From contig NC_136006.1 in NCBI RefSeq assembly GCF_048128805.1, positions 8,976,179 to 9,040,178 on the forward strand: DNA of 64,000 nt. Reading direction: 5' to 3'. Below are positions 1 to 11,889 of the stretch, one piece after another. The stretch is from Centroberyx gerrardi (Eukaryota; Chordata; Actinopteri; Beryciformes; Berycidae). The notes beneath the pieces are model-generated. The model ran no database searches, was not told the origin of the DNA, and worked only from the letters and a program-made list of their open reading frames with translations. Numbering within the stretch: the first letter of the stretch is position 1; every line of letters begins with the position of its first letter. Position numbers and translations under genes: made by a program.

Positions 1-136
1 ACCAGAGAATGATCATGTAAGAGAGAAGTGCTAGGAAAAGGATTAAAATAGGTACAGGACAGGGGATTATGATACAGTGAGGAACATTTTTTTTCCCACT
101 AAGAGCAAGAGTAGGGCTTTCTAATAAGACCCTTAC

Positions 137-3100
137 CTCATCGCTGTACACAGGCTGAGGTTTGGGTGGGGGTGACGGGGGTTTGATGGGCTGCGGCTGG
201 ACGATAGGCTGGAACAGCTGCTGTGGGTCCGCTGGGAGGGCCGAGCCGGCGGAGGATTCACTGGGCTCTCCCGTCTCGTCTACAGCCGCTGGTTTGACGG
301 GCTCCGGGCCGGGCTGAAGCTCGCCGAACAGCCGGGGCTCCGCCAGCAGCTTGGCCGGCTTGATCTGCGGCCGCGACTCAACCTCTGGTGGAGCCTTGAC
401 CTCCAGCTTTGTTGTAAAAGCTGAGACGATGAAGAAAAGTAGAGGTTATACAGTCATAGAGGGAAATATTGGCACACAATTGATTTGATAACAGTCACAT
501 AGTCCAAGAGAAGAAAATCATGGTTTAAATTTGTATGTCTTCGATAAACCTGAAAGCATAGTTGGTGATTGAATTATCAAATTCATTTTCCATAATTTTC
601 CAGACTTCTACTACTGCTACTCTTAACGGAGCTTATGCACGTAAAGCGTTAAATATATTTGCCAGTGAATCAGTAAATCAGAGCCTATACCTATGCCTTT
701 AAAGAGGCTTGCAGCGGGCTCTGGCCCTTCTCCGCGGTACTTGTTCTGGGAGTCAAAGCTGCGGACGGGGGTGTGTTGGGGAGGGCTGGGGAGCGATCCT
801 CCATGCACCACCTCTCCAATCAACACCATTTTCTTCGCCAGGATGGCCTCTGACCTCTTCTGGGACAGAGACAGCTCCGGCTCCTGATAGGATGTCCGGC
901 TCAGCTCCACCAAGCTGTGAACGGAGTTTAAATTGGCCATAAGTAAGCTCTTTACTGTCCCATTACACAAAATGATATAAACCATATCTGCAGGGGGTTG
1001 AAAGGGTTGTTGATCATTATCAATGACTCAATGATTACTTCACCAGGTGCTGAGACTTCTGAGACACTCCCGATCTCTTGACTGGGATGACTTTATTGTT
1101 TAGATTAATCAATGCCCCTTTAAAGGTCACAACAAGGGGTAGAAATCAGCTAAAAGCACTCCACAATGTGTGTAAGTCATTAATTATTTTTCTTATAACT
1201 CCAGAGATTGACTACAACTTTAACTGGGAAAACAATAAAAAAACAACTACCTATTTTTGATATATTTTTGTGGTATCATCAAATTCACTGTTATTGTCCC
1301 TGAAATCCTTGAGTAGGGGTTGTTCTCTTATCCAGACACTGTGTGTTTGTAGCCGTGTGTGTGTGTTGGTAGCAGACCACCAGTAGAAACTTACCCATCG
1401 CTGATGTTGAGGCCGTACTGCTGGATGAAGTCGGTTGCCTCGGCAGCACTGCGGAACATGAGCATCCGCACCATGTCCTCCACTGGAAACGCGGTCGACC
1501 TCTGGGAGCCAATGGTGTGGGCGATGTTCAGCGTCCTCAAGGCCTTGGCTCTGACCTACACACACACACACGGAATAGTATTAGAAAATACATTTTTTAC
1601 ACATGTATGCATTAGCGTGTCTGTATGCATGGACCTACTGCAGGTCTATGTAATCATGCAGAGGTAGGCTATCTGTATATTGCATTTCCCTGACTTTCCC
1701 GTGAATCTGTAGCTTCTCTAACTCGCCTGCTTCTCTTTACCTACATCTCCTCCTTTGTGATTGGTATAGATTTAATAAGGGAAATCAATAAGGGATAATG
1801 GATTTTACCTGAATTTACCTCATGAGTGTACTTCATGAAAAGTGTCTGAGTGCACCTAATATTTTGTACATTCAGTGTATAAATAGCAATGTTTTCCCTC
1901 CTTCCGTCCTTCTCTGGCATTTTCTCGTTCATTATATTTTTAACAGTTCAAAAGAAGGAAAAAGATTTGGACAAGTTCATAATTTTCTCAGTCTTAAAGC
2001 CATAAAGGAAGGAATACAGTTTCTGACCTGGTTGAAGTATCTGTGAAGGAGGCAGCTGGCCAGGTAGGAGGCTCCTTTAACCAGCTTGAAGAAGCGCACA
2101 AAGTTGTTGCTGCTGACCGCAGCGAACGCCTGCACCGCGAACTTCACCTCCGGGGAGTTACGCACCTCGTCGCGGAACTGCTGCACCTCGCTGCACGGAC
2201 ATGAGGTGAGAGGAAATATTTATCCATCAAATGAAATGAGCTGCAGAATATCAAACAAGCCAAACAAACGTGATCTCACAGTGAACTTTAATGTCCCAGC
2301 TGAATATGCAAGATTTCCAGTCCTTTTAGAAAATAATTTTCAAAAAGCAAAATTCTAGGACCATCAAAGTTTTCAACATTTCAATAATTATCTCACTTTA
2401 TTCCATGACTGGAAAGCTAGCCTTTAAATTTCCAGGTTTTCAAGGACATGTGGGAAACCCTGACAAGCCTAGTTAAAAAAAAACAAAAAAAAAAAAACAA
2501 GGCCTTACTGTGAATTTTCACCACACATTTCAAAAATACAGCATATGTACCAGAGTTTTTGTGAATTAGTCAATTTTACATATCTTCTTTGCTTCTTTAT
2601 ATATATTTGAATCATCTCTATTTACTAAGTTTTATTTCATTGCACAGGTAATGACTAGTGCTGAAACGATTAGTTAATAGTAATTAGTTAATCGATAATC
2701 AAAATAATCGTAAATTGCAGCCCTAGTGATGATACCACAATTTCCCCCCGTGGAGAGAGAGATGGATGGAGTGACGGCTGAATATCTTGATTAATGGACT
2801 GACTGAGTGAGCGTGCGAGTGTTCTAGTATCTGTGTATCTGTATGTTTACTCAGGAACTGACCGCAGGACGTCGCTGTCGTCGAGCTTCAGCAGCACGTT
2901 GTACTGGCGAAACTCCGCCTCCTGGGGGCAGTAGATCTGACGCGTGGCCAAGTCCTGGTACATCTCTTTGAGACTCTGCAGGCACTTTGTCATGTTCTCA
3001 TTGTTGATCTTGGCGTCGAACGACATCATTGGCTCCTCGCAGAGGTGGTGGGCGCAGTGCACGTGGAAGCGCGTGCACTTCTCAATCAGCGACACCGTCT

Positions 3101-6100
3101 GCGGGCAGCACAGGTGCTGCTGGGTGATGTCCTGCAGGGAGGACAGAGGAGAAAACAGACCACAGGGCGTTTGAAAACTGTCAATAGAACTGTGAATAGA
3201 AAACCCCTGAATAGAGTGCATACATGAGATTAGTTAGTGTCAAGTCCATGAACACTGGGTGTTGTAATTCCCCCAAACTACAACTAAACAGTTACAGATA
3301 GTTGAGTATTTGTATCAAATGAAATCTCTTAACTTAATTCTTGTTTGTGGCTAACCAAGTTAAAGAGGCATTAAGCAATCTATGATCTTTATCAACCTCT
3401 ATCGACGAATTGCAACATCAATAGATGTTATCTCCTCCTAGACAATTAAATCACATTTTCATAATGGAGACGAGTAAGCTAGCTAGAAGAGGTCATATAT
3501 CGCCATGCAAAATACTGTAATAATAATACTGCTTTATCATTTGAGACCAGGAGTGTGTTTAAATTTCAATAGAGAGTTTTTGTTCCAAAACAGAGCACGG
3601 GCTAGAAAGTGAGTTTTGAAAGCCAAAAATCCCCCCCACCCCCCAATATGACAATATGATTACCCAGTTCATACAACTAGACAACTAGTGAATTCAACTC
3701 AGATAAAAAAATTGTATGAAGAGTTTGAAGAAACCAAACCGTGTTATTTTTTTCTTCACACAAAAGATTTTACAGTCGAGCGTAAATACAAGCCCTGATT
3801 TGAAGCGAGCCTGACCTTCCGGATGCCGCGGGTCCTGTTCCAGACGAAGTCGTACCAGTCCCGGTAGTTGTCGTGGCCCTGGTCCATGATCTGGGTCACC
3901 AGGTAGTCCATGGTCATGCTGAGCACAGGCAGGGGGCGCAACTCGTGGGGCAGGGGCTCCTCCTGGTCGGCTGATGAGCGACTGTACTCCTTGATGGCTG
4001 CCGTGTGATCCACCTGGCCGGGGACAGGAGGGAAGACAGTTACAACGGTTGGAAGTTCTAAAAAAAAAAAAAAAATCTGCTTGCATTTACATTAATTGCT
4101 ATTATCCTTTAAGCTATAGCATATACATTCAATTAACCTTAATAACAGACATGTATCAAATCTGATCTGATTTGTTTTTATATGCCACGTAACCAATTAA
4201 TCCAATTGAACACATAGTAATGCCATGATAATCACATTAAAAAGGCCAGTTTCATCTTGTGCTCCCTTAGTCGGCATTCACAAGGTGCATGGGAGTATAG
4301 CAATCAGGCTAAGCTGCTAAACACTCGCCAAATTATATAAATAAGTGTCTGAAAGAAACCCAAACATACCAGAGACATGATATGAAAAAAATTGACAGTA
4401 CAAGTGCCTAGGCTTTATTCTTCAGTGTGGACGCTAACAGAAGCAATCGGGACGTTTACCATCTCGGTGTCTGGGAAGACCTCGAAGGCGCTCAGCTGGT
4501 TGCGTGTTTCCCTCATGTACCTCTCCTTCTCTGGACACATGTCAGGACACGTCCCCACAAACACCTTGGACAGGTCCAGGTCTGTCCGCTTGGGCCGACC
4601 TGAGCCAATATATGTGAGTTGGAATCTTTCAGATATTTTAAGGCCACACAGTAAATAGTCCACCTTGAAGTGAGTTCATACTAATGATAACTGCAATAAG
4701 TTGGCCTGAATAGCCGCCTCACCTTGTCGCAGGACCTTGTCTTTCTGCTCCAGGAGGCGGTACTTCTCCTCGGCGGTCTCGGCCACCTGACCGATGAGGT
4801 GGAGGAGGGAGGAGGGGACCGGGCGCTCTGAGCTCTGGGTGTCAGCGCCGCTCTCCTGCTGGGGTTCACTGTCAAACTGGATGGACTTCGCCATGGACGG
4901 CTTCTTCACCGGAGAGCTGACAGAGACAAGACAGAAAACAAACAGAGAGACAGTTTAGGTTGTTTTGTTGACATGAGGTAACACATCAAACATAGATTTT
5001 AAAGCTCCAACCTGTAATTCAAGGATGTGGTCAGGAACATAAAACTCTCTTTCACACTCAAATTGATTAGCTAAGCTTTTGATAAACAGACTGACAGTAT
5101 GTGATAACTAAACCAAACACTGACGTAATATAGAAATGTATTGTGATTTACAAATTTAGTCGAATTTAAACCGCAGTAACCATGAAACACAGCATGTTGT
5201 AAAAGATAAAAAAACAGACTGAAATTACAGTGTCACAGCAACTGATCAATCGTTTTTTAAGTTGTCCAGTGATGCAGGACAACTAGATGAGGGCATTAAG
5301 TCAAATCTAAAACCCAGTAATCATTAAACATAGAGCGGCGTATGGTGTGTGGGTTATGGTGCGGGGTTACCTGCGAGTGAGAGCAGGGGCTCTGAGCGCA
5401 GGTCTTCTGACTGGGGAGGAGGCGGCCTTCGTTTCAGTTTCCTGGCTTTCTGCCTCTGCCTCCTCCTCTCCTGCTGCAGGTCTCCTTCCTTTCCCCCCCG
5501 GACCTGATGAAGCACAGCAACACAGAATCAACACAGAGGATCAGTCTGAAGAGCGGGATGCTGGGAAGTGAAACCACTATCCAATGGGTTGGCTCAGGAC
5601 TCGATACATCAATATACAACAGAGACAAAAGCCCTCTTTTCAGATTACTATTGCATATAGTTCTAACCCCTTAAACAGTGCCATCAAGACATTAGTTGGT
5701 CGTACTAGAGAGGCTCTTAAATATAAATAATCATAGTAACTAATAATTCCCGGAGGCTGAGAAGTCTAATTGTTTGCGGCAGCACTTTCAGTAACTCCCA
5801 CGAACGGAGGAGAGGAAACTGCCCTCCCTCTTTTAGAAAGCATAAAAATGACAACAGACAGGAAAGCTAAAAGTCAAAATTAATTCAGACTAGCCAGCTT
5901 CTAAGCTACTTCAGTAACAATAAGTAACACTGGTAACTATTTCAATACTGCTTCAGATTTAATATCAATGTGATGTAGCAGTCATATTTACTCTGCTTCT
6001 TCTTCTGCCAAAAGAGGAGGAGTTCGTGTCTGTGCAGGACTTTGCCTTTCTTCTTCGCCTTTGCGGCAGATGCCTGAAAGAGACGACGGTTAACAGTGAG

Positions 6101-8995
6101 AGGTAAAGTATGAAAAAGCTTTCCAAAAAAAAAAACTGTATATAATGTACATAACAACATAGACAGCAGCTAAACCACATACTCCCCTTGTCATATTTGG
6201 GATATTACTGTATGAAATAAAAAGTTAGTATGAGTATCACTGATTCACTGACACATCATCTGGAACTTGAATGTGATGGTTCTGAAAAAGTAGCGCCAGC
6301 TCTACTCACATGATCGTCGAAGTGCACTATGGCCAGGTTCTTGCCGGGCCGGCAGAAAACCCTGCGGACTTTGCCAAAACGACCGAAGTGCTTCTCGATC
6401 ACCTCCTTCTTGTTGAGGGCCGGGGGAATGTTCTTACACTGGATGACGTTGCAGTCGGTCGGAGACAGACCGCCAAGGCTGTCGGAGCTCTCCCTGCGCA
6501 GGCTGCGTCTGGAGGGGGTCGGGGTTTCAGGCTCTGGTTCGGGGGGTTTTGCTGAATCTGGTGAAGGATGATGGGTAATGGGTAGACTAGAGCATGAGTA
6601 CATTCTAATGGTCTAATTTGCACTTCAAATGAATGCAGGGCATTCCCTTGAAAATCAGCAGGGTGATGGGTTTCTGACTTGACAATAAAAAGTGGAAATA
6701 TTATTCAGTGGTAAACAAAACTAATGTACGCACAGCAGTTTAAAAAGAGCAGATAAATGATGATAATTGGATAATTACTGACAAATTCAGAAGGAAGATG
6801 AAACATTACATTGCCATGCACAGGCTAGATATTGCATCAAGTTAGTATCGGGATGCCTTTTGGAAAAACATTCAGAAAGAGGAAAAAAAAACTAGCACAA
6901 AAAATCCTTATCCACATTAAATAATTGTATGGTTTGGGAGCTTTTTCCTTGAAGTCTTTTGCCTTCAAAAATACTCATGATTACATATTAAGATTTCTCA
7001 TTTGGAGTGCAGGACATGCAACAAAGAGTCACCACTTTAACAGTGTGGGGTCATTAAATATATTTCACTGAATCATTCTTCATGACCAAATCTTGTCAAA
7101 GTCAAATCACTGATACACTGGGAGAGAATAGTAAATTAAGACTGAATTTATCAAGAGGTTGGATCTATTCAGGTAAACAATGTCAAGGCTCCCCAATCAG
7201 CACAATCATTCAGGTATGCATTTTATTATATAGAGTGGCTTTTCTTGGTCCAAATGGATTTTGGAAAATTATAAACACCTTAATGCAACGTGTAGTCTGT
7301 GTGATTCAAGGTAGGTCTGCCTTCTACTACTAGGGATATGCAAAAGTGATTTTTTTCAACTAGTCGGTCTCAAGATAGGCCTGTATTACAAGCTAAAATA
7401 TAACTTGGAGCTGACTGGGTGGGAAGGGTAGTGTAACATGACTCACCTGACTCCTCAGCCTTTTCCAGCACCTCCCTGGTGGGGGCCTGCGCCCTGGGGG
7501 GGGTGGCAGCCTGGTGGTCGCCCTGAGCTTGGCTGTCTTCACTCTCCGTCTCCCCCCACTCTGACGCCTGCTGCTGACTCTCCTTCGCGGCCTCTCGCCT
7601 CACCGGGTTGGCTGTGCTCTTCATCAGTCCACTCATCGCCCTACCAAACAGGGCTCCCACTGGGCCGCGAAGCCGCAGCAGTGGCCTCTTCGGCGGGTTC
7701 CTTGGCATGTCTCCTCCAGCCGGCACGTCTTCCTCCTTGACAGGCTTCTCTGAGCCAGCACTGGGGGCCACAGGGTCGTCCTTACGCTTGGTGCCTTTGC
7801 CCAGTCGAGCAAATATATTTGTTTCCCCTGCGCCCTCCTGGCCGATGCCTTTCTCCTCTGTACTAGTCTCTGCTTTAGCTTTGGGGTCACCGAATGCTGG
7901 CGTCTGACCAAAACTGGCTCCTTCAAATAGGGGCGCTGTTTGGGGCTGGAGGACTTTGGCTGAGAAGCTGAAAGAAGACGGGGTGGTGGGCTCGGTGGTG
8001 GCTGCCTTAGTGTTGGAGCTGGAGGGGGCGGCTGGCTGGGAGAAGGTGAACTGTAGTGGAGTGGTGGTGGAGCCGCTGCTGTTGCCGGTGGTTAGCGGGT
8101 TGTTTTGGGCAGAGATGGAGGGGGCGGCGGCAGGCTGAGAGAAGCTGAAGCCCAGTTGCCCGGTCTTAGGTCCAGTCAAGAGAGAGAAACCGGTGGTGGT
8201 GCTGCTGCTGCTCTCCATGGTGCTGGAGCTTGTCTGGGGAACGCTGCTGCCAAAAGGCTGACCGGACACTGAGCTAGCTTGAGGGTTAGCTGGCTCGGGG
8301 CTGGCACTGAAGATGGGCTTAAACAGGACCTCGTTGGAGGGCTTGAAACTGAATTCGGATGATCCAAAGCCTCTGCTCTGGGTCACACTCTGAGCTGTGC
8401 CGAATGTGCTGGAGGTGACGCTGGTGGACAGCGGCTGTCCGAAGAGTGGCTGTCCAAAGCCCATCGACTGAGGGGGTGCTGGGGTTGTGGTGGAGCCTGA
8501 AGCGGTCTGGGGGATTCCAGTGGGGAGGCCGAATCCTGGGGTCTGCTGGCTAAATCCTGAAGGCTGGCCAAACGCAGAGGGCTGCCCAAACATAGGTGTC
8601 TGTCCAAACATTGAACTCTGGTTTGGTCCACTGGTCTGTCCAAACGCTGGTGGGGCGCTGCTACCAAAGCCTGAGCTTGTCTGTCCAACTGTCGGCTGGC
8701 CAAAAGCCGGAGCCTGGTTCATTGTAGGCAGGGTGGAGGGCTGTGTGGATGACTGCCCAAATACAGAGCTCTGCCCAAAAGCAGGTGCCTGTCCAAACAT
8801 GGTATTTCCAAGGGGCGATGGCTGATTTAAGATAGAGGACTGTCCAAATGCTGCTGGCTGAAAAAAGCCCATAGTTTGTGGCTGGCTGCTGGGGTTCTGC
8901 TGCCCAAAAGACTGGAACATACCTGCCTTATTGGTGTTGCTCGGGGCTTGGAAAGCTCCTCCTTGCGAACTCCCGAACAGACTGTTTGGATTCAT
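137..8995 (-). CDS. MCM3AP: MCM3AP / GANP, germinal-centre associated nuclear protein (5' part, 12 coding exons; 3' part beyond the window)
   Basis: Scaffold of the TREX-2 mRNA export complex at nuclear pores (family knowledge). Coding exons on the minus strand in transcript order: 8995-7447, 6557-6310, 6073-5992, 5503-5371, 4916-4723, 4599-4460, 4013-3816, 3131-2863, 2190-2028, 1555-1395, 914-691, 420-137. All have GT-AG borders and phases close, giving 1215 codons, against about 1980 aa for the human protein. Exon 1 (about 516 aa) is nucleoporin-like, with some 20 FG dipeptides, many as FGQ. Exons 2-3 encode an RRM-like fold ([17 protein letters not shown]). Exons 6-9 form the SAC3/PCI region, nearly identical to human ([74 protein letters not shown]). 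The last exon is proline-rich and ends YSDE. The start at 8995 (MNPNSLFG) matches the family; an in-frame ATG at 9037 would add 14 residues. The acetyltransferase-like and MCM3-binding C-terminus lies off the left edge. Confidence 0.96.
2656..2725. mobile_element. 70-bp hAT-like miniature element in MCM3AP intron
   Basis: The left end tagtgctgaaacgatt and right end gcagcccta are inverted relative to each other. They match the ends of the larger element at 22234-23476 (tagggctg...). Flanking 8-mers gtaatgac and gtgatgat agree at 6 of 8 positions, compatible with a decayed hAT target duplication. The interior holds only TTAGTTAATCGATAA-type AT-rich palindromic sequence. Confidence 0.6.
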
Positions 8996-9838
8996 GGTGC
9001 AAATGTTTGTGGTATCCTTAGTTATGTCTTGAAGCACATATATTTCATCCGGACATCCAAGAGGCAGAAACCTTAGTTATGACTGCAACGCAGCCCCAGT
9101 CTCTCCGGTCCGTGTAGTTCACTGTAGCATCCTACCATGTTAAAAAGCCCACAGAACATTATGAAGACAAGACGAGCTGATAAAAACAAACTGTTTTGCC
9201 GCTAGCCGAGGCTAACGCTACGTACATAGATTTAGCGTTAACTAATACGGGCAACTTCTCAAACACTGTCCCATTGTTTTAAGTTGTTACACCAACATAA
9301 CTTAAAAAGAGATTTTGTAAATATTGCAAATTTCTACAACTTTGAAGCAAAGCGTTCTCACCTTTGGCAGTTTTGTTTGCTGTGTCCACTTTTGGCTCGA
9401 ACACATTTGCTTACTTCCTGTTCCGGTCCGTCAACTTTTTTGGTCCCGGCTGCTAGCTTCGGTTCCTCCATCACCGACGTTACCATCATCTCGTCGCCCT
9501 ACGAGGCTGCGATACGTTAGCAAGCAATTTCTCTTTACGTTAAAGTAGATTTTAATTCGGTGATCTATGGTTATATCCACACAAGTCAGAAAGGCGTACA
9601 GCGTCTGTCTTGGGGAACTATGTTGTTACAGCCGGTACGTGTCACCTTGAATCCCGCCTGCCTGGAATGACTGCACAGTTAGCTAACGAGCTAAGTTAGC
9701 TAACTAACTAACCTTATCGAACTTGCTACCGCCTAATTAACTGTCCGATTTCTGGAGTGGGTCGTTATTTATTTTATCCCATGTCTCCTTTGCGTTTTTA
9801 ATCGCTACTTTCTTCTCATTTTTAACTGAAATATCATA
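8996..9838. promoter_or_regulatory. Head-to-head promoter interval of MCM3AP and YBEY
   Basis: About 840 bp separate the divergent start codons of MCM3AP (minus) and YBEY (plus). No convincing ORF lies inside. The interval has scattered CpGs and repeated TTAGC/GCTAAC words, densest at about 9200-9245 and 9676-9712 (gttagctaac, gttagctaactaactaac). It must hold both 5' UTRs and probably a shared promoter. Human MCM3AP and YBEY are likewise divergent neighbours. Transcription start sites cannot be placed from sequence alone. Confidence 0.7.
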
Positions 9839-11567
9839 ATGGGCGTAGTTCTGCGGAACCTCCAGAAGGTGGTGCCTCTTCGCCGCGCCAGACTGCGTAA
9901 GGATGTGGACACACTGAGGCACATACTGGGCATCCAGAAATTTGATTTGGGCATCGTTTGCGTGGATAATCGCAAGATCCAACACATCAATAACATCTAC
10001 AGGAAGAAGAATATGCCTACGGATGTCCTCTCATTTCCATTCTACGAGGTAAAGTCGACTCCATGTACTCTCAAACATGCTCACTGGTGATTTATGGATG
10101 CATTTAAAGAATTCACATTTAGGCTGGGCGATAATTCAATATTATCGTTAATCGTCTGTCAGTGGAATCATATCTTAGTAATATGGTGATTTTGGGATAT
10201 CGTGTGACACACAATTCTGCTGTCTAATTTGATGATAACAAGCACATTTTATTTTAAAACTCTGACAAAATGAGGTATGGTGGGAATATTATTTTACATT
10301 TTCAGTTTTGTTTTTTTGTAGCTACATATGGATATCTAAAAACATCCTGATTATTGTGATATTGATTTCAACCATATTGCCCAGCCCTATATCCTATCCC
10401 GATCTAGGACAGTCTGATATGTTTGTCAACACTAATATTTACTAATGGCTCTTTCAAAAAGCCATAAACCAACAGGACTCGAATAGGATGTCAATAAGAT
10501 GTATAATTTAATTTGGAGATGCTCCATACAGTGACATTTTATAGTGATTTTGTGGAGCCTCATAATCTATTAGTGTTTTCAGTCCAGAGAGAATTGTTTA
10601 TGTTCACAAATATTGTCCTCAATCTTGAAACAAGCTACCCAAGTCTATATCCAGACGATTAACAGTCCTGCTGACAGAGCAACAGGGTAATTCTCAAAAT
10701 GTTTTTCCACTTTTCAGAAACCACCACTGAAGTAAGTTTTGTGTTTCAGGACCTGAGGCCTGGTAAGCTGCCTTGTCCCCTTCACAGAGATGAGCTCAAC
10801 CTCGGGGACGTTTTCTTGGGAGTCGAGTTCATGATGAAACAGTGTCAGGAAGAATCCCTGGATCTGCATGGGGTTCTCACTGTGAGTCTGCAGGACTGCA
10901 CGTTGTTTTTTATTTAATCCAAGATCAATTTGTTGGCCATCTTTCATGTTCAACCTTGTTCATCCCACTTATAACTGTACAGCTTTGTACAGGGACTTTT
11001 TTCCCCAAGCAGCACATGTCCACTATTGTATTCAAGTCATTTATTGGCAAATGGGACACTGCTTTGTTATGCTTCTCTTGCAGTAATTAACTTGAATGCA
11101 ATAGTAGTACCTCATCCCCATGAGTACAGAGACCATTTGGTGATACATAGTACTATTTTAACTGTGACTTCCACTATCCAAATACATTTAATTCTTCCTC
11201 TTTTTCTCATGGCTCAGGTTGTCACTGCTCATGGCATCTGTCACCTGCTGGGCTACAGGCACGAGACAGAGGAGGAATGGACTGAGGTGTGTATGGAGAT
11301 CTCAGTTAAAGAGGAAGCAGGATATGCACACACACACACACACACACATACACGTCCCCCTTGAAAAAAGGGAGGGTGCTGACTAGCTGGAGAGAAGTTC
11401 CATTGACTAAGTTCATTTTTAATACATCTCTGAAATACAACAATACTGATATGTTTTGAATTTGCTTCCAGATGCTGCAGAGGGAAAGCTACATCCTGAA
11501 TGAGTACAACAGACTCACCGGCCGACAGCTGGAGCCGCTGACAAAGAGATGCAGTCAAGACAGGTGA
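9839..11567 (+). CDS. YBEY: YBEY, endoribonuclease / rRNA maturation factor (4 coding exons, 168 aa)
   Basis: Metal-dependent RNase of the UPF0054/YbeY family; in animals it acts in mitochondria on small-subunit ribosome maturation (family knowledge). Exons: 9839-10048, 10750-10881, 11218-11286, 11472-11567. All have GT-AG borders and all introns are phase 0. The 168-aa product is one residue longer than human YBEY. The diagnostic metal site [12 protein letters not shown] (exon 3) supplies the three histidines of the H-x3-H-x5-H pattern. The N-terminal [12 protein letters not shown] block is also the conserved family signature. The ATG at 9839 opens [16 protein letters not shown], as in vertebrate orthologues. 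The gene diverges from MCM3AP and runs tail-to-tail into USP37. Possible poly(A) signals ATTAAA occur at 11842 and 11878. Intron 1 carries a terminal-inverted-repeat element and intron 3 begins with a CA microsatellite. Confidence 0.96.
10120..10389. mobile_element. Miniature inverted-repeat element in YBEY intron 1
   Basis: The left end taggctgggcgata and right end tattgcccagccct(a) are inverted copies enclosing about 270 bp of AT-rich noncoding sequence. This fits a non-autonomous DNA transposon, of the GGCTGGGCGATA-ended type common in fish and other vertebrates. I could not see a matching 8-bp target duplication (ttcacatt versus tatcctat), so the copy is probably old or its ends are slightly misplaced. 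Confidence 0.6.
11326..11350. repeat. CA microsatellite in YBEY intron 3
   Basis: About 12 CA units with one interruption, starting 40 nt downstream of the YBEY exon 3 donor. Confidence 0.9.
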
Positions 11568-11841
11568 CGGTCTGTCATCTCTGAGATATGAACATTGCAC
11601 TGGGGATGATACTTATTTTTGCCTGTACACTACCACAGATGGACTACTGATTTAAACAGTGGTGCCATGACTCATGGACAAATGGAAGGACACCGACAGC
11701 GGTCTTCTGCACAATCAAGTTTTACTACTACTGTTTTTTTTAAGGACACATCAATAGGCACTGCACATACAGGAGTTTGTTTCTTATCCCTCTGAAACAC
11801 TGGATTTAAGTGTTAAGCTGTACAAGTGTTTTAAGCATTAA

Positions 11842-11847
11842 ATTAAA
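11842..11847 (+). terminator. Candidate poly(A) signal of YBEY
   Basis: ATTAAA lies 275 bp after the YBEY stop codon, with a second ATTAAA at 11878. It is placed plausibly for a short 3' UTR, but cleavage cannot be confirmed from sequence. Confidence 0.4.
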
Positions 11848-11889
11848 ACTCTTTGCACACTTTCACTGTAATCTTTTATTAAAATCTGC

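Noticed and set aside
8996-9037. MCM3AP translation starting at the upstream in-frame ATG (9037)
   Set aside because: The 14 extra residues resemble nothing in the family, while MNPNSLFG at 8995 matches the vertebrate N-terminus; left as a possibility only.
9284-9548. Short plus-strand frames between MCM3AP and YBEY
   Set aside because: They lie in the promoter interval, lack homology and overlap the probable 5' UTRs.
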